Assembly (NCBI RefSeq): GCF_032399705.1
Contig: NZ_CP135922.1
Coordinates: forward strand, 372,001 to 436,000
Direction of reading: 5' to 3'
Length of the DNA stretch: 64,000 nucleotides
Source of the DNA: Paenibacillus sp. BIC5C1
GTDB lineage: Bacteria; Bacillota; Bacilli; Paenibacillales; Paenibacillaceae
Shown here: positions 1 to 9,305 of the stretch, piece after piece
Layout: every line of letters begins with the position of its first letter
Position numbering within the stretch: position 1 is the first letter of the stretch
Made by a program: the position numbers and the translations under genes
The notes under the pieces: model-generated
Told to the model about the DNA's origin: nothing
The model's input: only the letters and a program-made list of their open reading frames with translations
The model's database searches: none

Positions 1-805
1 ATGATCCGGACAGGACAACCTGAGTAGATGCAAATTCGGGATGACGGGCAATCAGCGCCTTGGCGGTATCCGCCAGTTGTGCAGCTTCATCGATGATCAG
101 TGCCCGGGCAGCCTCATCCCCGGATTCAGCTGCTTCTATAGCCAGACGGGCGATGGATGCGGTCTCGGTTTTGCCCCAATTCGACTGATACACCAGCGAC
201 TTTAGCTCCGATATATCCCGAAGTTTAAGTTTCTTTAGAAGAAGCGGGGTTAAACGGGTGGGAGGAAGAACACCGTCATAGCTCTGCATAGCCGCTTGAA
301 GTGCACGCTGTCCAATACGATAGCCGCTCCCCTCATCTCCGAGCAGATGACCCCACCCTCCTGAACGGTACCGCTCTCCTTCCTGCGTAAATCCGTACAC
401 GATGGACCCTGTTCCAGAGATGCACAATACACCGTGAGTATGTCCAAGAGTGGCCATCAGGGCAATCTCTCCTTCGGATACAACCCAGACTGGACAGCCT
501 TCTGGTCCCTGTCGATTGCGGCTCTTCATATAGTTATTTACTGCGTCGGCTATAAGTTGCCGCTCTTGAACTGTATCTACACCTGACATTCCGAGGCATA
601 TACCTTCACAATTTGTCGATAAATCACTTTTTAGATTAAACAGCTGTTCCAGCACTCGTTGCAGTTCGGAAAGGGCCTGTTCCAGTGGTACGCTGTGAGG
701 ATTCGTGGGACCACCGCTGAGCCGGGCGAGAATTTCGCCAGATTCAGAAATGATTGCTGCATCAGTATTGGTACCGCCTCCATCTACGCCAACATATACT
801 CGCAA
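1..805 (-). CDS. BadF/BadG-type N-acetylglucosamine/N-acetylmuramate kinase (3' end outside window)
   Basis: The reading frame on the minus strand starts at a TTG (803-805) preceded by a GAGGTGAG ribosome site and runs off the left edge, so the C terminus is missing. The N terminus reads RVYVGVDGGGTNT, the phosphate-1 loop of the actin-like BadF/BadG ATPase family, and CISGTGSIVYG and GDEGSGYRIG follow, as in amino-sugar kinases. Family knowledge: such enzymes phosphorylate GlcNAc, and MurK of Clostridium also phosphorylates MurNAc. It is divergent from an importer followed by namZ and nagZ, whose products would be exactly these sugars, so a cytoplasmic MurNAc/GlcNAc kinase role is inferred. 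Substrate choice is not visible in the sequence. Confidence 0.85.
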   Translation of the reverse strand, partial: MRVYVGVDGGGTNTDAAIISESGEILARLSGGPTNPHSVPLEQALSELQRVLEQLFNLKSDLSTNCEGICLGMSGVDTVQERQLIADAVNNYMKSRNRQGPEGCPVWVVSEGEIALMATLGHTHGVLCISGTGSIVYGFTQEGERYRSGGWGHLLGDEGSGYRIGQRALQAAMQSYDGVLPPTRLTPLLLKKLKLRDISELKSLVYQSNWGKTETASIARLAIEAAESGDEAARALIIDEAAQLADTAKALIARHPEFASTQVVLSGS

Positions 806-1166
806 AGTGGCTCACCTCGATTGCTTGAGTTTTCTTTTTACATAGTATAGAGGCATAAAATGAAAAAGTAAAATTAAATTTTATAATAAAAAATAATGTT
901 GAATTTTTATTTCATAGCTCATATAATGAACTCAATCTACAATTTTGGAAGGAATTAATACTGTTAATGTCAACTAAGTTGACGTTAATATTGCATTTAA
1001 GAGATTAATCCTGCGTACGTTCAGGTCTAATCCATAAGGGAGGTGCATTTTCCTTACTGTCACGCTCAATAGTCTGTTAAGCCGTTTAAGGATGGATGAT
1101 TTCAAAAGGGGTAGCATGGTTAGGCAATGCAATTATCGGGAGACGACACGCGAAGGAGATGAAGGG
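806..1166. promoter_or_regulatory. Divergent promoter region between the kinase and the ABC importer
   Basis: This 361-base gap is AT-rich (846-1010) and holds no convincing gene. It contains the palindrome listed separately at 964-988 and, at about 1039-1047, an isolated AAGGGAGGTG that looks like a ribosome site but leads only to a nine-codon frame. Both transcription units probably start here. Individual -35/-10 boxes could not be assigned with confidence. Confidence 0.5.
964..988. promoter_or_regulatory. Palindromic operator candidate
   Basis: A perfect inverted repeat GTCAACT-A-AGTTGAC (969-983) is extended by TTAA on the left and right flanks, giving a 25-base near-perfect dyad. It sits between the divergent kinase and importer genes, where a sugar-responsive repressor (GntR, LacI, RpiR/MurR or ROK type) would bind. 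No regulator gene is present on this side of the window, so the cognate factor is unknown. Confidence 0.5.
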
Positions 1167-2519
1167 ATGAAAAAGAAGGGTCTGGTATGGGCAATGTTGT
1201 TGATGATGGTCTGGGTTACTGCCTGCGGGAATGGCGGGGGCGCTGCTTCAGATGATCCCAATGCGGAAGATACGGTGACCGTATGGACTTATCCAGTACA
1301 TGGGACATATGAAGATGAACTGAAGGATCTGATCGTTGATTTCAATAAAGAACACCCGAACATTACCGTGAAGACGGAAATGCTCTCCTGGGCGGAAGGG
1401 CCCAAAAAATTCGATGTCGCTCTGAACGCGGGCAATCCGCCGGATCTTTACTTTCATAGTGTAGACGGCACGTATGTGAATACAGGATTGGCACTTGAGC
1501 TGGACAGCTACCTGACACCTGAGATCAAGGGTGACTATTTGCCAGGTACGCTTGAATTAGGTCAGATCCAAGGGAAACAGTACGGACTACCGTTGTATCA
1601 ATTCCAATGGGCATGGGGTGGCAACAAACGCATTCTGGAGGAAGCGGGTATTGACTGGAAATCCATTCAGCAAAATGGCTGGACTTGGTCCGAATTCAAC
1701 GCTGCCGCAGCAAAGCTGACCAAAACGCTGGATGGCGGGGGGAAACAATATGCACTGGTTACCGACGGAACCTCGCTTGATTTCATTGAAATGCTGTCCC
1801 GAAACAACGGCATGATTGACGTTCTCGACAAAGCTGGCACGTTCCAATGGAATGATGGACGCATTCTGGATACGCTCTCTTTTATCAAAAATCTGATGGA
1901 TCAAGGGTATATGCCGAAGGAAACAGCAGCTCTTGCTCCGGCCAAACGGACGGATATGTTCTATGCGGGTGAAACGGCAATCATCTCCAAAGCGATTCCT
2001 TATTATGATGTGATGATTCAGAACCGCAACAAGGACATCGATGATGGCAAAGTACAGGGTGAGAAAATTGATTTTGTTCTGCTGCCTGTACCGCATAATG
2101 ACGATCAACCTGCGGCAACAACGATGGGCGGCGAAGGGTACGTGGCCTTCAAACAGAAGAAGGATAAAGGCGAACAGCATGCCAAAAATACGTTCCTGGT
2201 TATGGAGGCACTCAGTGGTGCCAAAGCAGGTAACTCGGCCAACGAACTGGCGCTCCCATTCGTAAGACAATCCCAGGTGGATCTGTTTAAAGGAAAAGAA
2301 CTTGGTCAACCGGATAATCTGGCTGCTGCAAAAGTAATGGCAGAGAATATCGCTATGCCGGTCGTACTGGAACTGGATATCGACAAAGCATCACAGCAAA
2401 AACAATTCAAGGAACAAGTTGTGAAGCCTAACATTCAGGCGCTGTTCTCGGGTGAGAAGACACCGGAGCAGATCGCAGAAGACTTCAAGAACAAAGGCCA
2501 GCAGATGTTTGGACAATAA
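1167..2519 (+). CDS. Sugar ABC transporter substrate-binding lipoprotein
   Basis: A 450-residue family 1 extracellular solute-binding protein. The start at 1167 is chosen because AAGGAGATGAAGGG lies just before it and it places a Lys-rich, hydrophobic signal peptide at the N terminus with lipobox VTAC (lipidated Cys20). An upstream in-frame start at 1092 would bury the signal. The mature part begins TVTVWTYPVHG and has the usual length for MalE/UgpB-like proteins. It is first in an operon with two permeases and an ATPase. From the namZ/nagZ genes that follow, the ligand may be MurNAc, GlcNAc or a MurNAc-containing disaccharide released outside the cell. That is inference; the fold alone does not show specificity. 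Confidence 0.9.
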   Translation: MKKKGLVWAMLLMMVWVTACGNGGGAASDDPNAEDTVTVWTYPVHGTYEDELKDLIVDFNKEHPNITVKTEMLSWAEGPKKFDVALNAGNPPDLYFHSVDGTYVNTGLALELDSYLTPEIKGDYLPGTLELGQIQGKQYGLPLYQFQWAWGGNKRILEEAGIDWKSIQQNGWTWSEFNAAAAKLTKTLDGGGKQYALVTDGTSLDFIEMLSRNNGMIDVLDKAGTFQWNDGRILDTLSFIKNLMDQGYMPKETAALAPAKRTDMFYAGETAIISKAIPYYDVMIQNRNKDIDDGKVQGEKIDFVLLPVPHNDDQPAATTMGGEGYVAFKQKKDKGEQHAKNTFLVMEALSGAKAGNSANELALPFVRQSQVDLFKGKELGQPDNLAAAKVMAENIAMPVVLELDIDKASQQKQFKEQVVKPNIQALFSGEKTPEQIAEDFKNKGQQMFGQ

Positions 2520-2574
2520 CTCGGACCATACAACATAACGCAAAACCACACTGATTAGGAGAGGAGGATTCGCC

Positions 2575-3498
2575 ATGCAGACCGCCCTTGCGCCAAAACC
2601 GTCTGTGCCCCGGACTTCCCGGGTTGCCCGGTTTTGGCGAGACTACGGGTGGGCGTATTTGTTTATTTTGGCGCCTGTCCTGCTGTTTCTCATTTTCACA
2701 CTGTATCCCGTTCTGACGGCTCTCGTGATGAGCTTCCAGAAATACAACATTATGAATTCGACGTGGGTTGGATTGGATAACTACGAGCGTTTGGTGAAGG
2801 ATGAGACGTTCTGGAAGTCGATTAAAAATACACTCATCTTTACTGTGGGTACGGTACCGGTCAATATTCTCATTACATTTGTACTGTCCTACTTCATCTT
2901 CCAGATGAAAAGAAAGTGGCAGACGTTCTTCAAAGCAACATTGTACCTGCCTGCGGTAGCATCCGGGGTAACCATCTCCATCGTATGGCTGGCGATCTTT
3001 GACCCGACGGATTCGGGACTGCTGAACCGCTTTCTCGGCCTGTTCGGCCTTGATCCGGTGATCTGGTTGGGCCAGTCGGGAACGGCACTCTTTTCACTTA
3101 TTCTGATGAACTGGCTTGGATCGCACGGAGCGGGCATTATTCTGTATCTGGCAGCCATGGGTGGTATTCCGAAATCGCTGTATGAAGCGGCGGATATTGA
3201 TCATGCCAGCGGCTGGACCCAGTTCAGCAAGATTACATGGCCGCTCCTCAAACCAACGACGCTATATCTGCTCGTGACAGGTGTGATCACGTCTTTCCAG
3301 GTGTTTATCTCGGTATATCTGATGACACAGGGTGGACCGAACTTTGCGACAACAACGATCGCTTATCTGATCTACGAAACGGCATTCAAGTTCTATGAGT
3401 TCGGCTTGGCTTCTGCACAGTCATTCGTATTGGCGATTATCATCATTGTCATCTCCGTCATTCAGTTCAAATACTTCTCCAGCGATATTGAGTATTAA
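2575..3498 (+). CDS. Sugar ABC transporter permease (MalF/UgpA-like)
   Basis: A 307-residue integral membrane protein, preceded by AGGAGAGGAGG. After a basic, Pro-rich N terminus there are six hydrophobic segments. The EAA loop typical of binding-protein-dependent permeases is seen as YEAADIDHASGWTQF (about residues 202-216), which contacts the ATPase. It lies 55 bases after the binding-protein gene and 28 bases before the second permease, consistent with one transcript. Confidence 0.92.
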   Translation: MQTALAPKPSVPRTSRVARFWRDYGWAYLFILAPVLLFLIFTLYPVLTALVMSFQKYNIMNSTWVGLDNYERLVKDETFWKSIKNTLIFTVGTVPVNILITFVLSYFIFQMKRKWQTFFKATLYLPAVASGVTISIVWLAIFDPTDSGLLNRFLGLFGLDPVIWLGQSGTALFSLILMNWLGSHGAGIILYLAAMGGIPKSLYEAADIDHASGWTQFSKITWPLLKPTTLYLLVTGVITSFQVFISVYLMTQGGPNFATTTIAYLIYETAFKFYEFGLASAQSFVLAIIIIVISVIQFKYFSSDIEY

Positions 3499-3526
3499 GC
3501 ATGTTGCATTAAGCATCCGGGGGTGA

Positions 3527-4369
3527 ATGAAATCTATGAAATCAACTCAGAAAAAGACACTGCTTGTCGTTGCATCCATTCTGCTGGTGGCCTGGGCACT
3601 GGTGACGGTCATTCCGATGTACTGGATGTTGGTCGGTTCGGTGCAGGATAGTGCGATGTCAGCGTCCTTCAAACCGCAGATGATCCCGGAGCAGCTGTCG
3701 TTGTCACCATATGAGCGCTTTTTTGCCAAAACTGATGCCTGGCGCTGGCTGTACAACTCGCTGCTCATCTCGGTCATTCTCACCGTGACAAATGTGTTCT
3801 TCGCCTCCCTGGCGGGTTACGCGTTCGCCAAACTGAAATTTCCGGGAAGTCAGGCGGTATTCTGGACCTTGCTGGGCACGATGATGATTCCGGCACAGGT
3901 GACGCTGATTCCTTTGTACATTCTGATGGTCAACGTGTTTGACCTGGGAGATACGTATACGGCCATTATTTTGCCTGCTGCCGTCAGTGTGGGCAACATT
4001 TTCTTGATGAAACAGTTCATGTCAACACTTCCGACATCGCTGATCCATGCGGCACGTATTGATGCATGCAGCGAGTTCGGCATCTTCTGGAAAGTGATTC
4101 TGCCGATGGCGAAGCCAGGGATCGCGGTGCTGGCGATTTTCACGTTTGTAGCTTCGTGGAATGAATTTTTCTGGCCGTTCCTGATCACTAATTCCAACGA
4201 GATGCGCACCGTTCAGGTGGGGCTGGCTTCGTTCGTATTTGCTGAATCAACGGACTTCGGTGCAATGATGGCAGGGGCAACAATTGGTGCACTGCCGATG
4301 ATCATTCTGTTTTTCTCACTGCAACGTTATTTCCTACAGGGTATTACGATCGGTGCAGTTAAAGGTTAA
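3527..4369 (+). CDS. Sugar ABC transporter permease (MalG/UgpE-like)
   Basis: A 280-residue partner permease with six predicted membrane spans and the EAA-loop region HAARIDACSEFGIFW followed by LPMAKPG, characteristic of the MalG branch. Two ATG codons (3527 and 3536) compete: the CGGGGGTG ribosome site is very close to the first and better spaced for the second, so the protein may start three residues later. It forms the heteromeric channel with the preceding permease, energised by the ATPase encoded next. Confidence 0.92.
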   Translation: MKSMKSTQKKTLLVVASILLVAWALVTVIPMYWMLVGSVQDSAMSASFKPQMIPEQLSLSPYERFFAKTDAWRWLYNSLLISVILTVTNVFFASLAGYAFAKLKFPGSQAVFWTLLGTMMIPAQVTLIPLYILMVNVFDLGDTYTAIILPAAVSVGNIFLMKQFMSTLPTSLIHAARIDACSEFGIFWKVILPMAKPGIAVLAIFTFVASWNEFFWPFLITNSNEMRTVQVGLASFVFAESTDFGAMMAGATIGALPMIILFFSLQRYFLQGITIGAVKG

Positions 4370-4412
4370 CTGCTAGTTCAGGACAAGCGACAACGTAAAG
4401 GGGGATCTACCT

Positions 4413-5522
4413 ATGGCACGCGTGGAGTTTCGCCAAGTGCGCAAAGAATTCAAAGACGATCATAAAGGAACGTTCACGGCTGTGGCCGGCTCGGACTTTG
4501 TTATAGAAGATAAGGAATTCGTGGTTTTTGTGGGTCCTTCGGGCTGTGGCAAGACGACGTCTCTGCGGATGATTGCGGGATTGGAAAAACAGACGAGCGG
4601 CGACATTGTCATCGGGGAACGGGTCGTGAACGATCTGCATCCGAAGGATCGCGATATCGCGATGGTATTTCAGGATTATGCACTTTATCCGCACATGACC
4701 ATCCGTGAAAATCTATCCTTTGGCCTGAAAAATCTTAAGAAGCCAAAGTCCTATATTGATGAACAGGTGCAGAATGCTGCTTCCATTCTGGGACTGGAGG
4801 CGATGCTGGAGCGCAAACCGCGCGAGCTGTCCGGTGGTCAGCGCCAACGTGTGGCGGTAGGGCGTGCGATTGTCCGTGATCCACAGGTGTTTCTGTTCGA
4901 TGAGCCGCTTTCCAATCTGGATGCGAAGCTGCGGGTACAGATGCGGGTGGAATTGGGCGAGCTGCATAAGCGGCTCGGTGCCACAATTGTATATGTCACG
5001 CATGATCAGGTAGAGGCCATGACACTTGGGGAGCGAATCGTGGTCATGAATCATGGAGATATACAGCAGGTGGCTTCACCGAAAGAATTATATGCGAGTC
5101 CGCGTAATATGTTTGTTGCCGGTTTTATCGGTTCCCCGGCGATGAACTTCATTGATGCCCGGATTGAAGGCACGCAGGTTGTCGTGGAAGGTGCATCATT
5201 TACCTTGCCAGAGGATGTACTCGCTCGTCTTCAGAGCCATCAGGGCAAGCCGGTGATTATGGGGCTGCGTCCAGAGCATATTTTTGGTGACGACGTCGCT
5301 CCGAATATTCCGACAGACCATATGCTGAAGGCGCGGGTCCAGGTAGTGGAGCACCTGGGTTCCGAGAATCTGGTGTATTTCCATTCGGGTGCCCGTACCG
5401 TCACTGCCAAGGTTCACCCGGAAACACATGCTTATGTAGGCATGGACAAAAATTTTGTATTGGACCTGCGTAAGGCGCACTTTTTTGACCCGGAGACGGA
5501 ACTGGCGATTGGACGGGAATAA
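4413..5522 (+). CDS. Sugar ABC transporter ATP-binding protein (MsmX/UgpC-like)
   Basis: A 369-residue ATPase with Walker A GPSGCGKTT (about residues 44-52), Q-loop in MVFQDYALYPHM, signature LSGGQRQRV, Walker B VFLFDEP and switch His in VTHDQ. The C-terminal ~130 residues form the regulatory OB-fold extension of the MalK/MsmX group (GLRPEHI motif). In many Bacillota one such ATPase serves several sugar importers. The second sugar importer of this window (53202-57236) has no ATPase of its own, so this protein could serve both; that is inference. Confidence 0.93.
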   Translation: MARVEFRQVRKEFKDDHKGTFTAVAGSDFVIEDKEFVVFVGPSGCGKTTSLRMIAGLEKQTSGDIVIGERVVNDLHPKDRDIAMVFQDYALYPHMTIRENLSFGLKNLKKPKSYIDEQVQNAASILGLEAMLERKPRELSGGQRQRVAVGRAIVRDPQVFLFDEPLSNLDAKLRVQMRVELGELHKRLGATIVYVTHDQVEAMTLGERIVVMNHGDIQQVASPKELYASPRNMFVAGFIGSPAMNFIDARIEGTQVVVEGASFTLPEDVLARLQSHQGKPVIMGLRPEHIFGDDVAPNIPTDHMLKARVQVVEHLGSENLVYFHSGARTVTAKVHPETHAYVGMDKNFVLDLRKAHFFDPETELAIGRE

Positions 5523-5552
5523 GAAACGAGCTGCAAGAAAGGGAGTGTGGGG

Positions 5553-6263
5553 ATGCGTAAGCTGAGTGAAGTATTGGTCAAGTCGGGGGCGGAAATCTAT
5601 CGGGATATTATTCCGGTGGCCCTGTACAGTATTGTCAGCTCCATCGTGCTGGTACCCATTCTGATGTTTGCTCCGCTGCCGATTGCGGTGCTGCTTTTGG
5701 CCGTGATTTATATGCCAATCCTGTTCGGTGTCAGTTATGCCGTACATCACAGGCTGGAACGCAAGGAGCGCCGCAATGGGTTTAAGGATATCTGGAACGG
5801 AACGATGAAGGGATTTACCCCGGGAGGGGCAGTAGGTGTGCTTTTCGCCGTGCTTGGCTTCATTCTGTGGTCAACCTGGTGGTATTACGGCGGACAGGGC
5901 GGGATTACAGGTACAGCAGTGAGCATGTTCCAAACGTTCTTCGTCCTCATGGCACTGATGTCACAGTTCTATACGTGGCAGCTTGTTCTGCAAAAGAACA
6001 TGGGTATCATTCAGGCGATGGGGGAAAGTGTGAAGCTATTCTTCCGTCATCCGGGGTACACGATGGGAGCCTGTTTTCAGGCGCTGTGTCTGACGGCTCT
6101 GCTAATGCTGACGGTTGTTGGCTTCGGAGCGTTGTTCGCGGGCATGTTTGCCATCTATCAGCATAAGGTCGCCCTTAATGTGCTTGAACCTGAAGAGGAA
6201 CCAGTCACATCTGGCGGCAATGACCATCAACATACGGGGTGGATCAGCCAGGGGAATGTGTGA
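5553..6263 (+). CDS. DUF624/YesL-like integral membrane protein
   Basis: About 236 residues with five or six hydrophobic segments (for example SIVLVPILMFAPLPIAVLLL near residue 30) and a hydrophilic C-terminal tail. The ATG at 5553 is preferred because GGGAG lies 8 bases upstream; a GTG two codons earlier is possible. DUF624 proteins are membrane proteins of unknown function that often travel with sugar ABC transporters and glycosidases, as here. Its stop codon overlaps the namZ start by one base, so translation is probably coupled. Confidence 0.7.
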   Translation: MRKLSEVLVKSGAEIYRDIIPVALYSIVSSIVLVPILMFAPLPIAVLLLAVIYMPILFGVSYAVHHRLERKERRNGFKDIWNGTMKGFTPGGAVGVLFAVLGFILWSTWWYYGGQGGITGTAVSMFQTFFVLMALMSQFYTWQLVLQKNMGIIQAMGESVKLFFRHPGYTMGACFQALCLTALLMLTVVGFGALFAGMFAIYQHKVALNVLEPEEEPVTSGGNDHQHTGWISQGNV

Positions 6264-7429
6264 TGGGTGTAAAAACTGGAGTGGATCTTCTGTCGGGAGG
6301 ATTTTCCCACCCATGGTTAACGGATACGCGTATTGGGCTGATGACAAACCCTACGGGTATTACGGCCGATTTTGTCTCTACGGTGGATATTTGTGCCGGG
6401 TTGGCAAATGCCAAACTTACAGCGCTATATGCGTGTGAGCACGGATTGGATGGTGAACTTCAAGCAGGTGTTCGATTCGGGCATACGGTGCACCCACGTC
6501 TGGGCATACCTGTGCTCAGCCTTTATGGGGAACACAAGAAGCCTACTCCTGCGATGCTGGCTGAGGTGGATACGGTGCTGTTTGACATCCAGGATGTGGG
6601 CGTCCGTTATTACACGTATGCATCAACCTTGTTCCATATGATGGAGGCCTGTGCCGAAGCAGGCAAACGCCTGCTGGTGCTGGACCGTCCCAATCCGCTC
6701 GGTGGGGATGCGGTAGAGGGAGGCCTGCTGAGCGCAGGGTATGAATCACTCGTTGGCGCTTGGCGTATTCCTGTCCGCACCGGACTGACGGTGGGTGAAC
6801 TGGCTATGTTGGTGAACAGTGAGATGGACGTACCCTGTGAGTTGGATGTAATTACAATGGAAGGATGGCAGCGCTCCATGGAGTTTACGAATTGTGAGCT
6901 TCCCTGGATGCTGCCCTCTCCCAATATGCCCACGCTGGACAGTGTACGGGTGTATGCGGGTACTTGCCTGTTCGAAGGCACCAATGTATCGGAGGGCAGG
7001 GGCACCACCCGCCCATTTGAGTGGATTGGGGCACCCTGGATTGAGGGTGAACGACTGGCGGAACGCTTTCGGGAACACAAACTGGAGGGTGTACATGTGC
7101 ATCCGGTGTACATGTCGCCAACCTTCTCCAAACATGCAGGTGAGCTGTGCGGAGGTGTGAGGATTTTCGTGACGGACAGCAGGGCATTCCGGGCGGTAGA
7201 TACAGGTCTGGTGCTTTTGCATGAACTGGCGTCGCTCTATCCGGAGCAATTTCGCTGGTTGGAGCCGCCACAGTCGGGTTCCCGTTATTTCATTGATCTG
7301 TTGACCGGGGGCAGGAAAGTCAGGGATGTCATTCATGACCGTGAAGAATTAGTACGCTTGATGGAAGATTGGAATGCAGAGGCAGAGGAGTGGAAGGAAC
7401 GGCGGAAGCCGTTTTTGCTATACCCATAA
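6263..7429 (+). CDS. namZ: Exo-beta-N-acetylmuramidase NamZ (DUF1343, GH171)
   Basis: A 388-residue protein. The ATG at 6263 overlaps the previous TGA and is preceded by AGGGGA at the right distance. DUF1343 hallmarks include GLMTNPTGIT, YACEHGLDG, LFDIQDVGVRYYTY (about residues 105-118), DRPNPLGG and NVSEGRGTTRPFE. Family knowledge: Bacillus subtilis NamZ (YbbC) removes MurNAc from the non-reducing end of peptidoglycan fragments and is encoded next to nagZ, as here. No signal peptide is visible at this start, so it either acts in the cytoplasm on imported disaccharides or leaves by another route; the B. subtilis enzyme has a signal peptide, so the difference is worth noting. Confidence 0.88.
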   Translation: MGVKTGVDLLSGGFSHPWLTDTRIGLMTNPTGITADFVSTVDICAGLANAKLTALYACEHGLDGELQAGVRFGHTVHPRLGIPVLSLYGEHKKPTPAMLAEVDTVLFDIQDVGVRYYTYASTLFHMMEACAEAGKRLLVLDRPNPLGGDAVEGGLLSAGYESLVGAWRIPVRTGLTVGELAMLVNSEMDVPCELDVITMEGWQRSMEFTNCELPWMLPSPNMPTLDSVRVYAGTCLFEGTNVSEGRGTTRPFEWIGAPWIEGERLAERFREHKLEGVHVHPVYMSPTFSKHAGELCGGVRIFVTDSRAFRAVDTGLVLLHELASLYPEQFRWLEPPQSGSRYFIDLLTGGRKVRDVIHDREELVRLMEDWNAEAEEWKERRKPFLLYP

Positions 7430-7498
7430 AGAGTGAAATTCATCAATAGAATGCCGCGTAATGTACGGATGATGTTTGTCATGGGGAGGAGGCATGGA

Positions 7499-9196
7499 AT
7501 GAGTAAGCCAAAAGAGATATACGCGTTGAAGCTGACACAGATGACCCTGCGTGAGAAAATTGGACAAATGCTGCTTTGCGGCTTTCATGGCACCGAGGCT
7601 GCCGGGGAAGTGGACGCTTTTCTGCGAAAGTATCCCATTGGCGGCGTAATCTATTTTGCGCGCAACGTCGAGTCGCCGGAGCAGGTGGAGCGGCTATCAT
7701 CAGGGCTGCAACGGATTGCTGTCGATAGCGGAAATGTGCCGCTTTGGATATCCATTGATCAGGAGGGTGGCATGGTGGCCCGGATTACCGAAGGGATCGC
7801 CCTGATGCCGGGACAGATGGCAATTGCGGCAGCAGGTTCCATCGAGGATGCATACCAGGCAGCCTATATCAGTGGGGTGGAGCTGAGATCCATGGGAATT
7901 AACATGAACTTTGCTCCGGTCCTGGATGTAAACAACAACGCTGCCAACCCGGTAATCGGTGTGCGTTCATTTGGGGAATCACCGCAGTCCGTGGCAGCGT
8001 ATGGGGTCAGGAGCATTGCGGGAGTCCAAGATGCTGACATTTCAGCGACAGCCAAACATTTCCCGGGACACGGGGATACGGATACCGATTCACATCTGGA
8101 TCTTCCGGTTATCCCCCATGATCGGGAACGGGTAGAGCGTGTGGAGCTGATTCCGTTCCGTGCTGCCATAGCGGCAGGTGTCGATGCAATGATGTCGGCA
8201 CATATTTATTTTCCGGCTCTGGAACCGGAGCGTCTGCCTGTGACACTATCGCGAGCCGTGTTAAGTGGATTGCTTCGTCAGGAGCTAGGGTATGATGGCA
8301 TGATTGTAACGGATTGTATGGAGATGGACGCAATTGCTGCCAACTATGGCACTGTCGATGCAGCTGTGATGGCGGTAGAGGCCGGCGCAGATCTGGTGTT
8401 GATCAGCCACACAGCTCATCTTCAGGCAGGGGCGTTTGAAGCGCTGCTGGCAGCCGTACAGAGCGGGCGAATCAGCGAGGCCCGCATTGACGAATCTGTA
8501 ACTCGGTTGCTGAAGTACAAGGCCAAACGAGGCCTACTCGAGAATGGAATGGACACTGGTGATGATGAAGTAAACGGTGCTGTGTCGACTTCACTCTCCG
8601 CTGAGGTAACCGATTCAGCTTCATCAAAGCGCCAAGAGCGTAATCAACTGTTACACCAAGAGGTGGCCCGCCGAATCAGTGAGAACAGCATCACGCTGGT
8701 GCGTGATCAACTCAACATGCTGCCTTTGAAGCCAGAACGTACATTGGTCATAACCGTTGCTACATCTGTGACAACAATTGCCGACGAACAGCTGACTCAG
8801 GCGGCTACTCTAGGTTCGGCTTTGTCGCACTGCGGTCTGGATGTGGTCGAGGTAACAGTCACGCCAGAGGAGGTTGCCATTCGTTCTGCCCGTCTGCTTC
8901 AAGCTGCCGAAGAGGATGACGTTCGCCAGATTGTGGTGGGGACTTATAATGCAGGCAGTGCCTCTGGTGATCCACAGTGCAGGTTGATCGGCTGGCTGCA
9001 GCAATTGGGCAAGCCGCTCGCTGTTGTGGCGCTCCGCAGTCCCTATGATCTGCTTGCGATCCCGGAGGTACAGGTGTATGTGGCTGCGTATGAGAGCAGG
9101 TCGCTTGCCATGGATAGCGCCGCTCGGGCGCTAATGGGGCATATTCCTTTTGCCGGGAAACTTCCTGTATCCCTTAAGGGGACAGGCGTTAAATGA
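7499..9196 (+). CDS. nagZ: Beta-N-acetylglucosaminidase NagZ (glycoside hydrolase family 3)
   Basis: The start at 7499 follows GGGGAGGAGG; a 22-residue longer frame exists but lacks a ribosome site. The N-terminal TIM barrel carries the NagZ signature KHFPGHGDTDTDSH (about residues 184-197), with the His/Asp acid-base dyad, and the nucleophile Asp in IVTDCMEMDAI (about residue 271). A C-terminal alpha/beta domain of about 170 residues follows, as in the two-domain Gram-positive enzymes. Family knowledge: removes terminal GlcNAc from GlcNAc-MurNAc(-peptide). With NamZ it would convert cell-wall fragments to monosaccharides for the kinase at the left edge. No signal peptide is seen, suggesting cytoplasmic action after import. 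Confidence 0.9.
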   Translation: MSKPKEIYALKLTQMTLREKIGQMLLCGFHGTEAAGEVDAFLRKYPIGGVIYFARNVESPEQVERLSSGLQRIAVDSGNVPLWISIDQEGGMVARITEGIALMPGQMAIAAAGSIEDAYQAAYISGVELRSMGINMNFAPVLDVNNNAANPVIGVRSFGESPQSVAAYGVRSIAGVQDADISATAKHFPGHGDTDTDSHLDLPVIPHDRERVERVELIPFRAAIAAGVDAMMSAHIYFPALEPERLPVTLSRAVLSGLLRQELGYDGMIVTDCMEMDAIAANYGTVDAAVMAVEAGADLVLISHTAHLQAGAFEALLAAVQSGRISEARIDESVTRLLKYKAKRGLLENGMDTGDDEVNGAVSTSLSAEVTDSASSKRQERNQLLHQEVARRISENSITLVRDQLNMLPLKPERTLVITVATSVTTIADEQLTQAATLGSALSHCGLDVVEVTVTPEEVAIRSARLLQAAEEDDVRQIVVGTYNAGSASGDPQCRLIGWLQQLGKPLAVVALRSPYDLLAIPEVQVYVAAYESRSLAMDSAARALMGHIPFAGKLPVSLKGTGVK

Positions 9197-9243
9197 CGAA
9201 CGAAGCGAAAATATATTAATCCGGATTATGAAGACCGATATAG

Positions 9244-9285
9244 CAGAAGGGACGATCCAGTTAATGGACCGTCCCTTCTGTTATT
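9244..9285 (+). terminator. Rho-independent terminator of the importer-namZ-nagZ operon
   Basis: A 15-base stem with one mismatch (CAGAAGGGACG-TCC paired with GGA-CGTCCCTTCTG, loop AGTTAAT) is followed by TTATTTCT. It lies between nagZ and the convergent hydrolase gene and could act on both strands. Confidence 0.8.
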
Positions 9286-9305
9286 TCTGATAGATTAATG
9301 CATAA

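Noticed and set aside
1046..1075. Nine-codon frame after AAGGGAGGTG as a leader peptide
   Set aside because: Too short, no codon bias toward an amino acid or attenuator stems, so no support beyond the ribosome-like box.
1587..2309. 240-codon minus-strand frame opposite the first binding-protein gene
   Set aside because: Antisense to a clearly coding gene with no ribosome site and a low-complexity, Cys/His/Phe-rich product.
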